This document shows, piece after piece, positions 40,628-49,932 of a stretch of DNA of 58,590 nt. The stretch is taken from assembly GCF_003991405.1 (NCBI RefSeq), contig NZ_RPEN01000145.1:1-58590 (forward strand), read 5' to 3'. Each line of letters begins with the position of its first letter. Positions within the stretch are counted from its first letter, which is position 1. The position numbers were made by a program, and so were the translations under genes. The notes below the pieces were generated by a model that made no database searches, was not told the DNA's origin, and saw only the letters and a list, made by a program, of their open reading frames with translations. Origin of the DNA: Pseudorhodobacter sp. E13 (GTDB lineage Bacteria; Pseudomonadota; Alphaproteobacteria; Rhodobacterales; Rhodobacteraceae).

Positions 40628-41146
40628 TCAATCGTCATCGCCGTCGTCACTATCATGATCGTCCGACCCGCCATGATCGTCGTCGTGATCATCGCCCGCA
40701 TCGTGGTCGCTGTCATCATCGGAATCAGAGGCGTCGCCCCCGTCCCGATCATCACTGCGGTCACTGTCTTTGTCATCGTCATCGTTGCGGTCAGCGGTGC
40801 TGTTGTCATCATCATCGCTGCTGCTGATGTCGCGCCCACCGTCCGCGACCCGGACAAAATCGCGGTCGCGCGTGCGGATGCTGACACCGGGCCGGGTGTT
40901 TTCACCGCTGTCGACCATGTAGCTTTCGCTTTTGAGAACATTGCCCGTGGCGCTGTCGACGATCCGTTCGATCTTGTTGGTGCCGCGAATGGCCTCCACC
41001 TTGATCTGGGTGGGCCCGACACGCACCTCGACGCGGGTATACCCTTCAGCTTGCAGGTCCGTCACAATCTCGTCTGCGGTGATTGCATATGCCATTTGCC
41101 CCGCAAGAACGGCGCCCAACGTCAGGGCCAAAACACGTTTCATCAT
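40628..41146 (-). CDS. Exported PepSY-like protein with an Asp-rich tail (paralogue B)
   Basis: This 172-residue protein has a signal peptide (RVLALTLGAVLAGQMAYA). Residues 23-95 form a PepSY-like domain: ITADEIVTDLQAEGYTRVEV, IKVEAIRGTNKIERIVDSAT, NVLKSESYMVDSGENTRPGV. Residues 100-172 are mostly Asp, Ser, His and Gly. It is likely periplasmic or surface, binding divalent cations. GGAG lies upstream of the double ATG. Confidence 0.78.
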   Translation of the reverse strand: MMKRVLALTLGAVLAGQMAYAITADEIVTDLQAEGYTRVEVRVGPTQIKVEAIRGTNKIERIVDSATGNVLKSESYMVDSGENTRPGVSIRTRDRDFVRVADGGRDISSSDDDDNSTADRNDDDDKDSDRSDDRDGGDASDSDDDSDHDAGDDHDDDHGGSDDHDSDDGDDD

Positions 41147-41369
41147 GTCTTCGTCTCCTCTTTCTGTCCGACCCTCGACCCATCATGTCGGCGGCAAGGT
41201 CGCTGTGATTAAGACGCCATTAGCGGCGACACCCACACAAAGGCAGCGTTTGGCACAGAGGTATATTTCCCCGAAGTTTAGAGGCGGCGCTATCGGCTTT
41301 GGGTTTGTGGGCATAAACTTCGGTTTAGAACGCCGCCCAAGGCCCGTTGGATAGGTTGAGATCATGAAA

Positions 41370-41399
41370 AAGCCCGCACCGTTGGCGCGGTGCGGGCCT
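41370..41399 (-). terminator. Rho-independent terminator after trpB
   Basis: On the minus strand GCCCGCACCG and CGGTGCGGGC form a perfect 10-bp stem with a 6-base loop and are followed by TTTTTC. It ends the trpB transcript 37 bases after the stop. Confidence 0.9.
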
Positions 41400-41435
41400 G
41401 AAACCGACGGATCGGCATTTGGTTTATGTCTGACC

Positions 41436-42668
41436 TCAGATCTTCATGTCAAAGCCAAGGTGCTTGGCGACGGTAAAGATGTCCTTGTCACCACGTCCGC
41501 ACATGTTCATCACGATGATATGGTCGGCAGGCAGGGTCGGCGCGATCTTCATCACATGGGCCAGCGCGTGGCTGGGTTCCAGCGCCGGGATGATGCCTTC
41601 CAAGGCGCAGGAAAGCTGGAACGCCTCCAGCGCCTCTTTGTCGGTGATCGAGACATATTGCGCGCGGCCCGTGTCATGCAGCCAGGCATGTTCCGGCCCG
41701 ATGCCGGGGTAATCCAGCCCCGCGCTGATCGAGAAGCCTTCGAGGATCTGCCCGTCATTGTCTTGCAGCAGATAGGTGCGGTTGCCATGCAGCACGCCGG
41801 GCCGACCCCCGGTCAGCGAGGCGCAATGCTCCATCCGGTCATCCACGCCTTTGCCGCCAGCCTCGACCCCGATGATGTTTACCGATGGATCATCAAGGAA
41901 GGGATAGAACAGACCCATCGCGTTGGACCCGCCACCAATGGCTGCGATCACGGTATCCGGCAGGCGGCCATCGCCTTCCTGCTCGGCCAGTTGCCAGCGG
42001 GTTTCCTTGCCGATGATCGATTGGAAATCGCGCACCATCGCCGGGTAAGGCGCTGGGCCAGCCACGGTGCCGATGCAATAAAACGTATCGCGCACATTGG
42101 TGACCCAATCGCGCAGCGCGTCATTCATGGCGTCTTTCAGCGTGCCGCGACCCGATGTCACCGGCACCACCTCGGCCCCCAGAAGCCGCATGCGGAACAC
42201 GTTGGGGGCTTGGCGTTCGACATCATGCGCGCCCATATAGACCACGCATTTCAACCCGAACTTGGCGCATACCGTGGCCGTGGCCACGCCATGCTGCCCG
42301 GCACCGGTTTCCGCGATGATGCGGGTCTTGCCCATGCGGCGCGCCAGGATGATCTGGCCCAGCACGTTGTTGATCTTATGCGCGCCGGTGTGGTTCAACT
42401 CATCCCGCTTGAGGTAGATTTTGGCACCGCCCAGATGTTTGGTCAGGCGTTCGGCATAATACAGCGGGCTGGGGCGGCCGACGTAATGCTTCCACAGATC
42501 GTCCATCTCGGCCCAGAAGCTTGGGTCGGTCTTGGCAAATTCATACCGCTCTTCCAGTTCCAGAATCAGCGGCATCAGGGTTTCGGAGACAAAGCGCCCG
42601 CCGAAAATGCCGAAACGCCCGGCTTCGTCCGGGCCGGTCATGTAGCTGTTCAATCCGTCTTCGGCCAT
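41436..42668 (-). CDS. trpB: Tryptophan synthase beta chain
   Basis: The ATG at 42668 gives 410 residues, normal for TrpB. Motifs: [40 protein letters not shown] (Lys in HKIN holds PLP), [20 protein letters not shown] and [13 protein letters not shown] (phosphate-binding glycines). Converts indole and serine to tryptophan. The 62-residue membrane protein gene lies immediately upstream (1-bp gap). Confidence 0.97.
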   Translation of the reverse strand: MAEDGLNSYMTGPDEAGRFGIFGGRFVSETLMPLILELEERYEFAKTDPSFWAEMDDLWKHYVGRPSPLYYAERLTKHLGGAKIYLKRDELNHTGAHKINNVLGQIILARRMGKTRIIAETGAGQHGVATATVCAKFGLKCVVYMGAHDVERQAPNVFRMRLLGAEVVPVTSGRGTLKDAMNDALRDWVTNVRDTFYCIGTVAGPAPYPAMVRDFQSIIGKETRWQLAEQEGDGRLPDTVIAAIGGGSNAMGLFYPFLDDPSVNIIGVEAGGKGVDDRMEHCASLTGGRPGVLHGNRTYLLQDNDGQILEGFSISAGLDYPGIGPEHAWLHDTGRAQYVSITDKEALEAFQLSCALEGIIPALEPSHALAHVMKIAPTLPADHIIVMNMCGRGDKDIFTVAKHLGFDMKI

Positions 42669-42669
42669 G

Positions 42670-42861
42670 TCACTGCCCCCCGTTTGATCTTGTGATGCGG
42701 CGCCAGAACATTGGCCCCGTGAAAAACCCAATAAAGCCACCGATGGCGAAAAGCAAAGCCGCACCCAAGGGGCCGCCCATGCCAAAGCCCAGAAGCCCCG
42801 AAAGGCTGCCAAGCGCCAGAAGGCCGCAAAGACGGATCGCCAAGCTGATGATGCGTGCCAT
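42670..42861 (-). CDS. Small glycine-rich membrane protein (63 aa)
   Basis: The ATG at 42861 follows AAAGGCACAAC and gives 63 residues: [20 protein letters not shown], then two hydrophobic, Gly-rich segments ([20 protein letters not shown]) ending in FWRRITRS. It looks like a two-helix inner membrane protein. It is directly ahead of trpB, so probably co-transcribed. No function known. Confidence 0.6.
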   Translation of the reverse strand: MARIISLAIRLCGLLALGSLSGLLGFGMGGPLGAALLFAIGGFIGFFTGPMFWRRITRSNGGQ

Positions 42862-42960
42862 GTTGTGCCTTTTGCTGCGCCGGTTCAAAGGATGATCTAG
42901 CGCAGCCGAAGCGGGTTGAAAACCTTTTGCGTGGGTTTGCATGGGTCACGGCGGAATTTA

Positions 42961-42980
42961 GGTATTTGGGCCAAGATGAA
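42961..42980 (+). repeat. Dispersed GGTATTTGGNCCAAGATGAA repeat, core copy
   Basis: GGTATTTGGGCCAAGATGAA matches the core of the repeat at 30145-30164 with one change. It lies in the 159-bp gap between the GNAT gene and the small membrane gene, and the gap has no other recognisable feature. Confidence 0.75.
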
Positions 42981-43020
42981 GGGGGGCGGCGCGCGCAAAT
43001 TTTAGATAAATGCGCGTGAT

Positions 43021-43467
43021 TTAGTCGAGGCGTTTCTTGAAGCCGATATGCGAGGCGGTGAAGCCTGCGCGGGTGTAAAAGCGATGCGCGCCTTCACGGC
43101 TTTGGTCAGCGGTGAGTTGCAGCAAGGTGCAGCCCGCGTGACGGGCGCGCATTTCGGCATCGCGCATCATTGCGGCCCCCACCCCTTCGGAGCGAAGTTT
43201 CGCAGCCACGCGCACCGATTCGATCTGGGCGCGGCGGGTGGCGCGCAGCGAGAGGCCGGTGATGAAGGTAAGTTGATAGGTGGCCACGACGCGGCCATCT
43301 GCCTCCCCCACGATCAGGCTGTTGCCATATTCATAGGACATGGCGTCGAAGGCCGCATAGTAAGGCGTCATATCATCGCTTTCGCGGGTGGCCCCCAGCG
43401 CATCCTCGGCCAAGAGGGCGACGATGGCGGGCACATCCGTGCGCAGGGCTTCGCGCCAGCGGATCAT
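43021..43467 (-). CDS. GNAT-family N-acetyltransferase
   Basis: This 148-residue protein has the GNAT fold: [40 protein letters not shown], and the acetyl-CoA loop [20 protein letters not shown] with [20 protein letters not shown]. It overlaps the trpF stop by 4 bp. Acceptor substrate unknown. Confidence 0.88.
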   Translation of the reverse strand: MIRWREALRTDVPAIVALLAEDALGATRESDDMTPYYAAFDAMSYEYGNSLIVGEADGRVVATYQLTFITGLSLRATRRAQIESVRVAAKLRSEGVGAAMMRDAEMRARHAGCTLLQLTADQSREGAHRFYTRAGFTASHIGFKKRLD

Positions 43468-44105
43468 GCGGTTGCCGCCGTGACGAAAGCGGCCATCAAG
43501 GCTGCGTCTTTGACGCCCGGCGCGGTTTCGACGCCCGAGGCAACATCAACCTGACGCGCGCCGGTCAGTCGGATCGCCTCGGCCACATTTGCAGGGGTCA
43601 GCCCACCTGCCAGCATCCAAGGCTTCAGCCATTTGCGCCCCACCAGCAAGCGCCAGTCAAAGCTGATGCCATTGCCGCCGGGCAGCACAGCGCCTTTGGG
43701 TGGTTTGGCGTCGATCATCAACTGGTCGGCGGCCAGCGAATAGTCCATCAAGCCGGCCAGATCGCTTTCATCGGCCACGCCCAGCACCTTCATCACCGGC
43801 AGGCCATAGCGGCTGCGCAGTTCGGCCACGCGGTCCGGCGTTTCATGGCCGTGCAGTTGCAACATATCCAGCGGCACCGCGTCCACGATCGCGTCAAGCG
43901 CGGCATCTTCGGCGTTCACGGTCAGCGCGACCTTGGCAAGGCCGGGCGGCGCGGCGAAGGCCACCTCGCGCGCTTGGTCCAGTGTCAGAAACCGGGGGGA
44001 TTTGGGAAAGAAGTTCAGCCCCGCATAATGGGCCCCGGCTGCGACCACAGCCGCAACATCGGCCGCAGAGCGCAGCCCGCAAATCTTGACGCGAATATCT
44101 GCCAT
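43464..44105 (-). CDS. trpF: Phosphoribosylanthranilate isomerase
   Basis: This 213-residue TIM-barrel protein has [20 protein letters not shown] (catalytic Cys in KICG), [36 protein letters not shown] and [20 protein letters not shown]. It isomerises PRA to CdRP. It is downstream of ihfB and lapA and upstream of the GNAT gene in one leftward operon. Confidence 0.95.
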   Translation of the reverse strand: MADIRVKICGLRSAADVAAVVAAGAHYAGLNFFPKSPRFLTLDQAREVAFAAPPGLAKVALTVNAEDAALDAIVDAVPLDMLQLHGHETPDRVAELRSRYGLPVMKVLGVADESDLAGLMDYSLAADQLMIDAKPPKGAVLPGGNGISFDWRLLVGRKWLKPWMLAGGLTPANVAEAIRLTGARQVDVASGVETAPGVKDAALMAAFVTAATA

Positions 44106-44108
44106 GGG

Positions 44109-44471
44109 TCAGCCCGCTTTGGCGGGGCGGTCCAGCAATGCGAGAACGTCATCCTTCTGGCCGGGGTTGCTGCGACGCAGCTCTTCCAGCTCCCGCTCCA
44201 GCCTTGCGACTTCACGCGCGCGGCTGCTGGCCGTGGCCCGGATACGGTGTTCGCGGAACCATTCCCAGACAAAGCCGATCATCAGACCAACGATGATGCT
44301 GCCGAAAATCACCAGATACAGCGGCAGCGACAGCGCATAGTTGAAATCGGCAAAGGCGGCGATATCTGCGGGCAAGGCATTCAGCGTGACATGCCCGCGA
44401 TTGGCAATCGCCACCGTCAGCAAAACAACCGCCAAACCGGCGAGAAACAGATACCGCAGATACCGGATCAT
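44109..44471 (-). CDS. lapA: LapA-domain membrane protein
   Basis: This 120-residue protein has two TM segments (RYLRYLFLAGLAVVLLTVAI and LPLYLVIFGSIIVGLMIGFV) with NRGHVTLNALP between, then a basic coiled-coil C-terminus (ASSRAREVARLERELEELRR). This is the LapA (lipopolysaccharide assembly A) domain, which in gammaproteobacteria works with LapB. Its place between ihfB and trpF is conserved in related bacteria. Confidence 0.88.
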   Translation of the reverse strand: MIRYLRYLFLAGLAVVLLTVAIANRGHVTLNALPADIAAFADFNYALSLPLYLVIFGSIIVGLMIGFVWEWFREHRIRATASSRAREVARLERELEELRRSNPGQKDDVLALLDRPAKAG

Positions 44472-44478
44472 AGGGGCC

Positions 44479-44760
44479 TTACCTTCCGTTCAATCGGTCG
44501 CGCAGCAGCTTGCCGGTTTTGAAGAAGGGGACTTTCTTGTCCTCTACCTGCACCGATTCACCCGTGCGCGGGTTTCGCCCGGTTCTGGCATCCCGAGACT
44601 TCACGGAAAACGCGCCAAAACCGCGCAGTTCAACCCGGTCGCCGCGCGACAAGGCTTCAATAATCTCTTCGAAAACCGTGTTGACGATACGCTCTACATG
44701 GCGCTGCGTCAGATGCGGGTTTTCATCCGCGATCTTTTGGATCAATTCCGAACGGATCAT
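44479..44760 (-). CDS. ihfB: Integration host factor beta subunit
   Basis: This 93-residue protein starts [20 protein letters not shown] and has [40 protein letters not shown] (the DNA-inserting arm with Arg-Asn-Pro) of HU/IHF proteins. The length and second-subunit sequence fit IhfB. It bends DNA and is a well-known host factor for phage integration and packaging. Confidence 0.96.
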   Translation of the reverse strand: MIRSELIQKIADENPHLTQRHVERIVNTVFEEIIEALSRGDRVELRGFGAFSVKSRDARTGRNPRTGESVQVEDKKVPFFKTGKLLRDRLNGR

Positions 44761-44887
44761 CCGTCTTCCCCCTGGTGATACAGACGGTCTTTGCGCCGCC
44801 GTTTTTTTATCCTCTGACTATAGGGAAAAATCGCCCTCTGACAAATAGGAAAACCAAGCAAGTCCGTGCAAAGACGCACATAAGTAA

Positions 44888-44913
44888 GGGGCCCCACCTT
44901 TCGGCAGGGCCCC
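44888..44913 (-). terminator. Putative terminator or hairpin after rpsA
   Basis: GGGGCCC(C)ACC and GGC(A)GGGCCCC form a 7-10 bp GC-rich stem 35 bases after the rpsA stop. On the minus strand it is followed only by TTACTT, so termination may be partial. The 187-bp gap to ihfB holds nothing else clear. Confidence 0.55.
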
Positions 44914-44947
44914 AAAACCATCATTTATCAACTGGATCAACGCTAGA

Positions 44948-46630
44948 TCAGTTTTTGTCGCCTTTCAGCGCTGCACCCAGAATGTCGCCCAAAGAGGCGC
45001 CCGAATCGGACGAACCGTATTGTTCCACGGCTTCTTTCTCTTCGGCGATCTCGCGTGCCTTGATCGACAGACCCATGCGGCGGGTCTTGGGGTCGATGTT
45101 GGTGACGCGCACGTCGATCTTGTCGCCAACGCCGAAACGCTCGGGGCGCTGGTCGGCACGGTCACGCGACAGGTCGGACCGACGGATGAACGACTTCTGG
45201 CCGTTGTAATCCACTTCGATGCCGCCTTCTTCGATCGCGGTCACTTCGACCGTGATGATGGAGCCGCGCTTCACGCCGTCAACCGCATCGGTGAAGGTGT
45301 CTTCACCAAGGGCTTTGACCGAGAGGGAGATACGCTCTTTTTCAACGTCCACTTCGGTAACAGCGGCCTGAACCGTGTCGCCTTTGCGGTAGTTCTGGAT
45401 CGCATCTTCGCCGCGCTGGTCCCAGGACAGGTCGGACAGGTGAACCATGCCGTCGATGTCGTTTTCCAGACCGACGAACAGACCGAATTCGGTGATGTTC
45501 TTGACTTCACCTTCGATGTTCGTGCCAACCGGATGGGTTTCGGCAAAGACTTCCCACGGGTTGCGCTGGGTCTGCTTGAGGCCCAGGGAAACGCGGCGCT
45601 TGGCGCTGTCGATTTCAAGAACCATGACGTCGACTTCCTGGCTGGTGGAAACGATCTTGCCGGGGTGCACGTTTTTCTTGGTCCAGGACATCTCGGAGAC
45701 GTGAACCAGACCTTCAACACCGGCTTCCAGCTCTACGAATGCGCCGTAATCGGTGATGTTGGTGACGCGGCCCTTGTGAACCGTGCCAATGGCGTATTGC
45801 GTTTCAACCGCATCCCACGGATCCGACTGCAACTGCTTCATGCCAAGGCTGATGCGGTGCGTGTCTTTGTTGATCTTGATAACCTGAACCTTGACGGTTT
45901 CACCGATTGTCAGAATCTCGGACGGGTGGTTGACGCGGCGCCATGCCATGTCGGTGACGTGCAGCAGGCCATCAACGCCGCCCAGATCAACGAACGCACC
46001 GTATTCGGTGATGTTCTTGACCACGCCGTCAACGGTTTGGCCTTCGGTCAGGTTGCCGATAACTTCTGCACGCTGCTCCGCACGCGATTCTTCAAGGATG
46101 GCGCGACGCGACACAACGATGTTGCCACGACGGCGATCCATTTTCAGAATCTGGAACGGCTGCTTCATACCCATCAACGGGCCAGCGTCACGCACGGGGC
46201 GCACGTCAACCTGGCTGCCCGGCAAGAACGCAACAGCGCCGCCCAGATCAACGGTAAAGCCGCCTTTGACGCGGCCAAAGATGGCGCCGTCAACACGGGT
46301 TTCATCGGCATAGGCGCGCTCCAGACGGTCCCATGCTTCTTCGCGCTTGGCCTTATCGCGCGAGATTTGTGCTTCGCCACGTGCGTTTTCCACACGGTCG
46401 AGGAACACTTCGACTTCGTCGCCGACCTTGATGTCTGCGGTGCCGCCGATATCAGCAAATTCTTTCAGATCAACGCGGCCTTCCATTTTGTAGCCGACGT
46501 CGATGATGGCCTGGCCCGCTTCAATCGCGATAACCTTGCCTTTGACAACAGACCCTTCCTGAGGGGTGTCAATTTCGAGGCTCTCTGCCAAGAGTGCTTC
46601 GAATTCTTCCATAGAGTTCATAGTAGCCAT
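44948..46630 (-). CDS. rpsA: 30S ribosomal protein S1
   Basis: This 560-residue protein has six S1 domains, visible as repeated GQxxxGxVxxIxxYGAFVDLGG-type blocks such as GVVKNITEYGAFVDLGGVDG and GRVTNITDYGAFVELEAGVE. Length matches alphaproteobacterial S1. It binds mRNA on the 30S subunit. cmk is usually adjacent; here three unrelated genes separate them. Confidence 0.97.
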   Translation of the reverse strand: MATMNSMEEFEALLAESLEIDTPQEGSVVKGKVIAIEAGQAIIDVGYKMEGRVDLKEFADIGGTADIKVGDEVEVFLDRVENARGEAQISRDKAKREEAWDRLERAYADETRVDGAIFGRVKGGFTVDLGGAVAFLPGSQVDVRPVRDAGPLMGMKQPFQILKMDRRRGNIVVSRRAILEESRAEQRAEVIGNLTEGQTVDGVVKNITEYGAFVDLGGVDGLLHVTDMAWRRVNHPSEILTIGETVKVQVIKINKDTHRISLGMKQLQSDPWDAVETQYAIGTVHKGRVTNITDYGAFVELEAGVEGLVHVSEMSWTKKNVHPGKIVSTSQEVDVMVLEIDSAKRRVSLGLKQTQRNPWEVFAETHPVGTNIEGEVKNITEFGLFVGLENDIDGMVHLSDLSWDQRGEDAIQNYRKGDTVQAAVTEVDVEKERISLSVKALGEDTFTDAVDGVKRGSIITVEVTAIEEGGIEVDYNGQKSFIRRSDLSRDRADQRPERFGVGDKIDVRVTNIDPKTRRMGLSIKAREIAEEKEAVEQYGSSDSGASLGDILGAALKGDKN

Positions 46631-46927
46631 TAAAATCAGTTTCCTTTTCGTCTTTTTTCACTGGCCTTGCGGTTGTCTCCGCCGGTCTTTGGATGGGGCC
46701 TTTGCGGAAAACCAAAAGCGCGCCGGAATGCGGCACGCGTCAGAATCCCCCTTGGGTTGGGCGCTCTATAGGCCGTTTGGCCCTTGCTGGCAAGGGAAAG
46801 GCGCAAGCCGCCACGCCCCAGCGGCACAGGGCAAAGACAAAGCGTCAGACGGCGGCGGCGCAAAACAAAATTGACTCCCCGATCATCCGGGGGGCAAGCT
46901 TCACTGTGTCAAAGTAGGAGGTTTTTC

Positions 46928-47794
46928 ATGTCACTATTGCTTCTTGGCCTATTGGGCGCTGCCATTCTTGGGACTGTCGTGTTTGATGTTTTCGGCAAGG
47001 ATGACAGCAACGACACCGATACCGATCCCACACCCGTCGAAGAACCGGGCGAAGCCCTTCACTTTGACGGGTCCGGCACGCTAGAGGGAACCGAAGGCGA
47101 CGATACGCTTGCTGCGGGCCAAGACCCTGATTTGGCACCAGAAACCATCAACCTGTTTGGTGGTGACGATACCGCGACAATCGACGTTCCCTTCGACATC
47201 ACGGTCAATGGCGGCGCAGGTGATGACACCCTGACCAGCACCAATGTCGGCAACACGCTTAACGGCGGCGATGGCGATGACCGGCTTTCGGGGATCGACG
47301 CGACCAGCATGTATGGCGGGGCGGGCAATGACCACATCACCTTTGACAGCGATGTAGAGTTGAACGATTCGGTGGCCCGGATCGACGGTGGCGCTGGTGA
47401 CGACCGTATCGAGGTTTTCGCGGATGCGGGTGTGAACACGGCAGATCGTGGCGGCGCCTTTATCACGGGGGGCAGCGGGTCTGACGAATTCAATGTCGTG
47501 CTTGATTTGCAAAACAGTCAGGATGACGCGCAGATTTTGGACACGCAGATCGCCCGCATCGGCGACTTTGACCCGAATGAAGACAGCCTGCGCATTGAAA
47601 TCGAGCGCAATGACGCAACCGCCGACCGGGGCGTGGTGGTAGAGCTTGAACAGACCGAAGTGGATGGAACCTACACATCACAAATCACCCTGACCTTCGC
47701 CGAAACCGCAGCGGCGACAGAGGCGGTGGCAACCCTGACCGTCCTGAGCGACGGGCCTTTCGGCCTTGCCGATATTCAGCTTGTCGGGGTCTGA
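46928..47794 (+). CDS. RTX-like calcium-binding protein with N-terminal anchor
   Basis: The ATG at 46928 follows TAGGAGG and gives 288 residues. An N-terminal hydrophobic segment (SLLLLGLLGAAILGTVVFDV) is followed by an acidic linker. Residues 70-180 contain degenerate RTX nonapeptides: GGDDTATID, GGAGDDTLT, GGDGDDRLS, GGAGNDHIT, GGAGDDRIE. Probably exported and Ca2+-binding. It divides rpsA from cmk and is on the opposite strand. The 297-bp gap upstream contains a TTGACT and small hairpin (CCCCGAT..ATCCGGGG) near 46870, a possible promoter. Confidence 0.85.
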   Translation: MSLLLLGLLGAAILGTVVFDVFGKDDSNDTDTDPTPVEEPGEALHFDGSGTLEGTEGDDTLAAGQDPDLAPETINLFGGDDTATIDVPFDITVNGGAGDDTLTSTNVGNTLNGGDGDDRLSGIDATSMYGGAGNDHITFDSDVELNDSVARIDGGAGDDRIEVFADAGVNTADRGGAFITGGSGSDEFNVVLDLQNSQDDAQILDTQIARIGDFDPNEDSLRIEIERNDATADRGVVVELEQTEVDGTYTSQITLTFAETAAATEAVATLTVLSDGPFGLADIQLVGV

Positions 47795-47823
47795 TCTGGC
47801 AGCCAGCCCCAAGGCGTAGACGG

Positions 47824-47876
47824 CCCCGCATTGCCTGTGGGGCAGGGGCACACGGCCCGATCTTTCAGGCCGTGTG
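47824..47876. terminator. Two hairpins between convergent genes
   Basis: GCCCCGCA..GTGGGGC (47824-47843) and CACACGGCC..GGCCGTGTG (47849-47876, perfect 9-bp arms) lie between the RTX-like gene and the nitroreductase stop. A shared terminator region is likely, although T runs are weak. Confidence 0.55.
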
Positions 47877-47892
47877 CTTGCCGGTTTTGGGT

Positions 47893-48525
47893 TTACTCGA
47901 CCACGGTCACAAATTCATCCATCGGGCGGCGCACCTTTTTCGCCCCCTTCAGCCAATCGCCTTCGGCCGCGCGATAGCCCACGGGCAGAATGGCCACGGT
48001 TTTCAAACCGCGCTTGGCAAGGCCCAGCAATTCGTCGAATTTCTCGGGGTCAAAGCCTTCCATCGGGGTAGCGTCCACCTCCTCAAAGGCGGCGGCGGTA
48101 ACGGCAAGCCCCAGCCCGATATAGGCCTGACGCGCGGCATGTTCGAAATTCGTGCGCGCGTCACGCGGCAGATACATGCCTTTCAAACGGTCATAATAGC
48201 CGGACAGCGTGTCCGATTTCATGCCACGCACGGATTCTGTCAGCTTCAACACGCTGTCGATCCGGTCCTCGGTGTAATTGTCCCATGCGGCGAATACCAA
48301 AACGGCTGTGCTGTCCGTCACCTGCGTCTGACCGAAGGCCGCCTCTTGCAGCTTGGCGCGCAACTCGGGGTTTTTCACCACGATCACCTCAAACGGCTGC
48401 AACCCGCTGGAGGTGGGCGCAAGCCGCACCGCCTCCAGAATCCGGTCCAGCTTGTCCTGCGGCACCTTTTTCGACGGGTCCATTTTCTTGGTGGCATAGC
48501 GCCAGTTCATACGCTCTTGCAGCAT
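47893..48525 (-). CDS. Nitroreductase-family FMN oxidoreductase (NfsB-like)
   Basis: The ATG at 48525 (GGAAAAGGAAAC upstream) gives 210 residues. RYATKKMDPSKKVPQDKLDR, EAVRLAPTSSGLQPFEVIVV, and VTAAAFEEVDATPMEGFDPE match NfsB/YdgI-type nitroreductases that reduce quinones or nitro compounds with NAD(P)H. Physiological substrate unknown. Confidence 0.88.
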   Translation of the reverse strand: MLQERMNWRYATKKMDPSKKVPQDKLDRILEAVRLAPTSSGLQPFEVIVVKNPELRAKLQEAAFGQTQVTDSTAVLVFAAWDNYTEDRIDSVLKLTESVRGMKSDTLSGYYDRLKGMYLPRDARTNFEHAARQAYIGLGLAVTAAAFEEVDATPMEGFDPEKFDELLGLAKRGLKTVAILPVGYRAAEGDWLKGAKKVRRPMDEFVTVVE

Positions 48526-48657
48526 AGTCGTTTCCTTTTCCGGCACAGCAATGCGCCTGTTGTTCTTGCCTGTCACAGCTATGGCGTTGCTGATGTGCGT
48601 TAAAGACAGTTTTGCGCATAACATCTGTGCGAAAATCGCATAACGGCTTGGCGGCGC

Positions 48658-49197
48658 TTACTTCAGCGCGGCGGTCACGGCCCCTACAATTTCATCCGAC
48701 ATTGGCCGCTTGTTCGAGGGCCAAGTGCCTGCAATCGCGCCGTTCCGGTCAATCAGCACCTTGTTGAAATTCCAGCGCGGCACAAAACCTGCCTCGGCCT
48801 TCAGCCATTGATAAACCGGATGCGCGGCAGAGCCTTTGACCGGGGTGATATCGGTCATCGGCAGGGTCAGGTTGTAATTGATCTGGCAGAATTCAGCGAC
48901 CTCGGCGGCGCTGTCCAGCTCTTGCCGGAAATCATCCGAAGGCACGGCAAGCACCACCAAACCCTGATCGCGATAAGTATCATACAGCGCCTGCAACGCC
49001 TCATACTGCGGGGTGAAGCCGCAAAGCGAGGCGGTGTTGACCAAAAGGATCGGCTGGCCCGCCCAATCGGCAAGCGAAAGCGTGCCGCCGTCGATGGATT
49101 GAAACGGCGCGTCGGGCGGGGCGGCAAAGGCGGCACCCGTCAGCGCAACAGTCAGGGCGGCGGCTGTCAAGGCGGCGGGCAGGGTTGGTTTGGTCAT
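48658..49197 (-). CDS. Exported glutathione peroxidase-family protein
   Basis: The ATG at 49197 gives 179 residues with a signal peptide (ALTAAALTVALTGAAFA). The GPx motif LLVNTASLCGFTPQYEALQA carries Cys59 as peroxidatic residue, and WNFNKVLIDRNGAIAGTWP holds the conserved Trp/Asn. Periplasmic thiol peroxidases of this kind probably use thioredoxin-type donors instead of glutathione. Confidence 0.88.
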   Translation of the reverse strand: MTKPTLPAALTAAALTVALTGAAFAAPPDAPFQSIDGGTLSLADWAGQPILLVNTASLCGFTPQYEALQALYDTYRDQGLVVLAVPSDDFRQELDSAAEVAEFCQINYNLTLPMTDITPVKGSAAHPVYQWLKAEAGFVPRWNFNKVLIDRNGAIAGTWPSNKRPMSDEIVGAVTAALK

Positions 49198-49257
49198 GCG
49201 ATCCTCCATCACTTTGGGGGTTATACGCAGGGCCACGGCCTTCGGTTTGAAAATAGC

Positions 49258-49857
49258 TTAGGCCAGACGCGCGGAAATCAGTGCAAGGGCTTTGGCAATC
49301 GCCTGCTCGACAGACATTTCCGACGTGTCCAGCGTTACCGCATCCGGTGCGGGTTTCAACGGCGCATCGGCGCGGTTCATATCGCGGTCATCACGGTCGC
49401 GCACTTGGGCCAGAACATCGGCAAGGCTTTCGGGGGCGGCATCGCCCCCCAGTTCCAGCCAGCGGCGGCGCGCGCGGATTTCCGGGCTGGCGGTGACGTA
49501 AATCTTCACCTCGGCATCGGGGCAGATCACCGTGCCGATATCGCGCCCGTCCAGCACGGCACCGCCATCGCGGCGGGCAAAATCACGCTGAAACGCGGTC
49601 AGCGCGGCGCGCACCTCTGGCAAGGCGGCAACGCGGCTGGCGGCTTGGCCGGCCTCAAGGCTGCGCAGGTCGTCGCGCGCCAGATCGTGGGGCGACAGGC
49701 TGCGCGCAGCCGCGACCGGATCACCACCTTTTGCGCCAACCGCCCGATACAAAAGCCCGGTATCCAGATGCGCAAAGCCGAAATGCTGCGCCACCGCGCG
49801 GCTGATCGTGCCTTTTCCGGCAGCGGCAGGCCCATCAATGGCAACGGTGAATTTCAT
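49258..49857 (-). CDS. cmk: Cytidylate kinase
   Basis: This 199-residue protein has the P-loop [52 protein letters not shown] and RRRWLELGG. It phosphorylates CMP/dCMP. Ahead of rpsA in many genomes; here separated by the glutathione peroxidase, nitroreductase and RTX genes. Confidence 0.95.
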   Translation of the reverse strand: MKFTVAIDGPAAAGKGTISRAVAQHFGFAHLDTGLLYRAVGAKGGDPVAAARSLSPHDLARDDLRSLEAGQAASRVAALPEVRAALTAFQRDFARRDGGAVLDGRDIGTVICPDAEVKIYVTASPEIRARRRWLELGGDAAPESLADVLAQVRDRDDRDMNRADAPLKPAPDAVTLDTSEMSVEQAIAKALALISARLA

Positions 49858-49932
49858 AGCGGGCCTTTCACAGCTTGTATTCGCGCGGCCCCGCTTTACC
49901 CTGAAGCGATACCCTTGTCATCGGAGTAACCC

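Noticed and set aside
45020-46633. A 537-codon open frame on the plus strand
   Set aside because: It is exactly antisense to rpsA, whose S1 domains are unmistakable. High GC keeps the opposite strand open; no ribosome site or family features.
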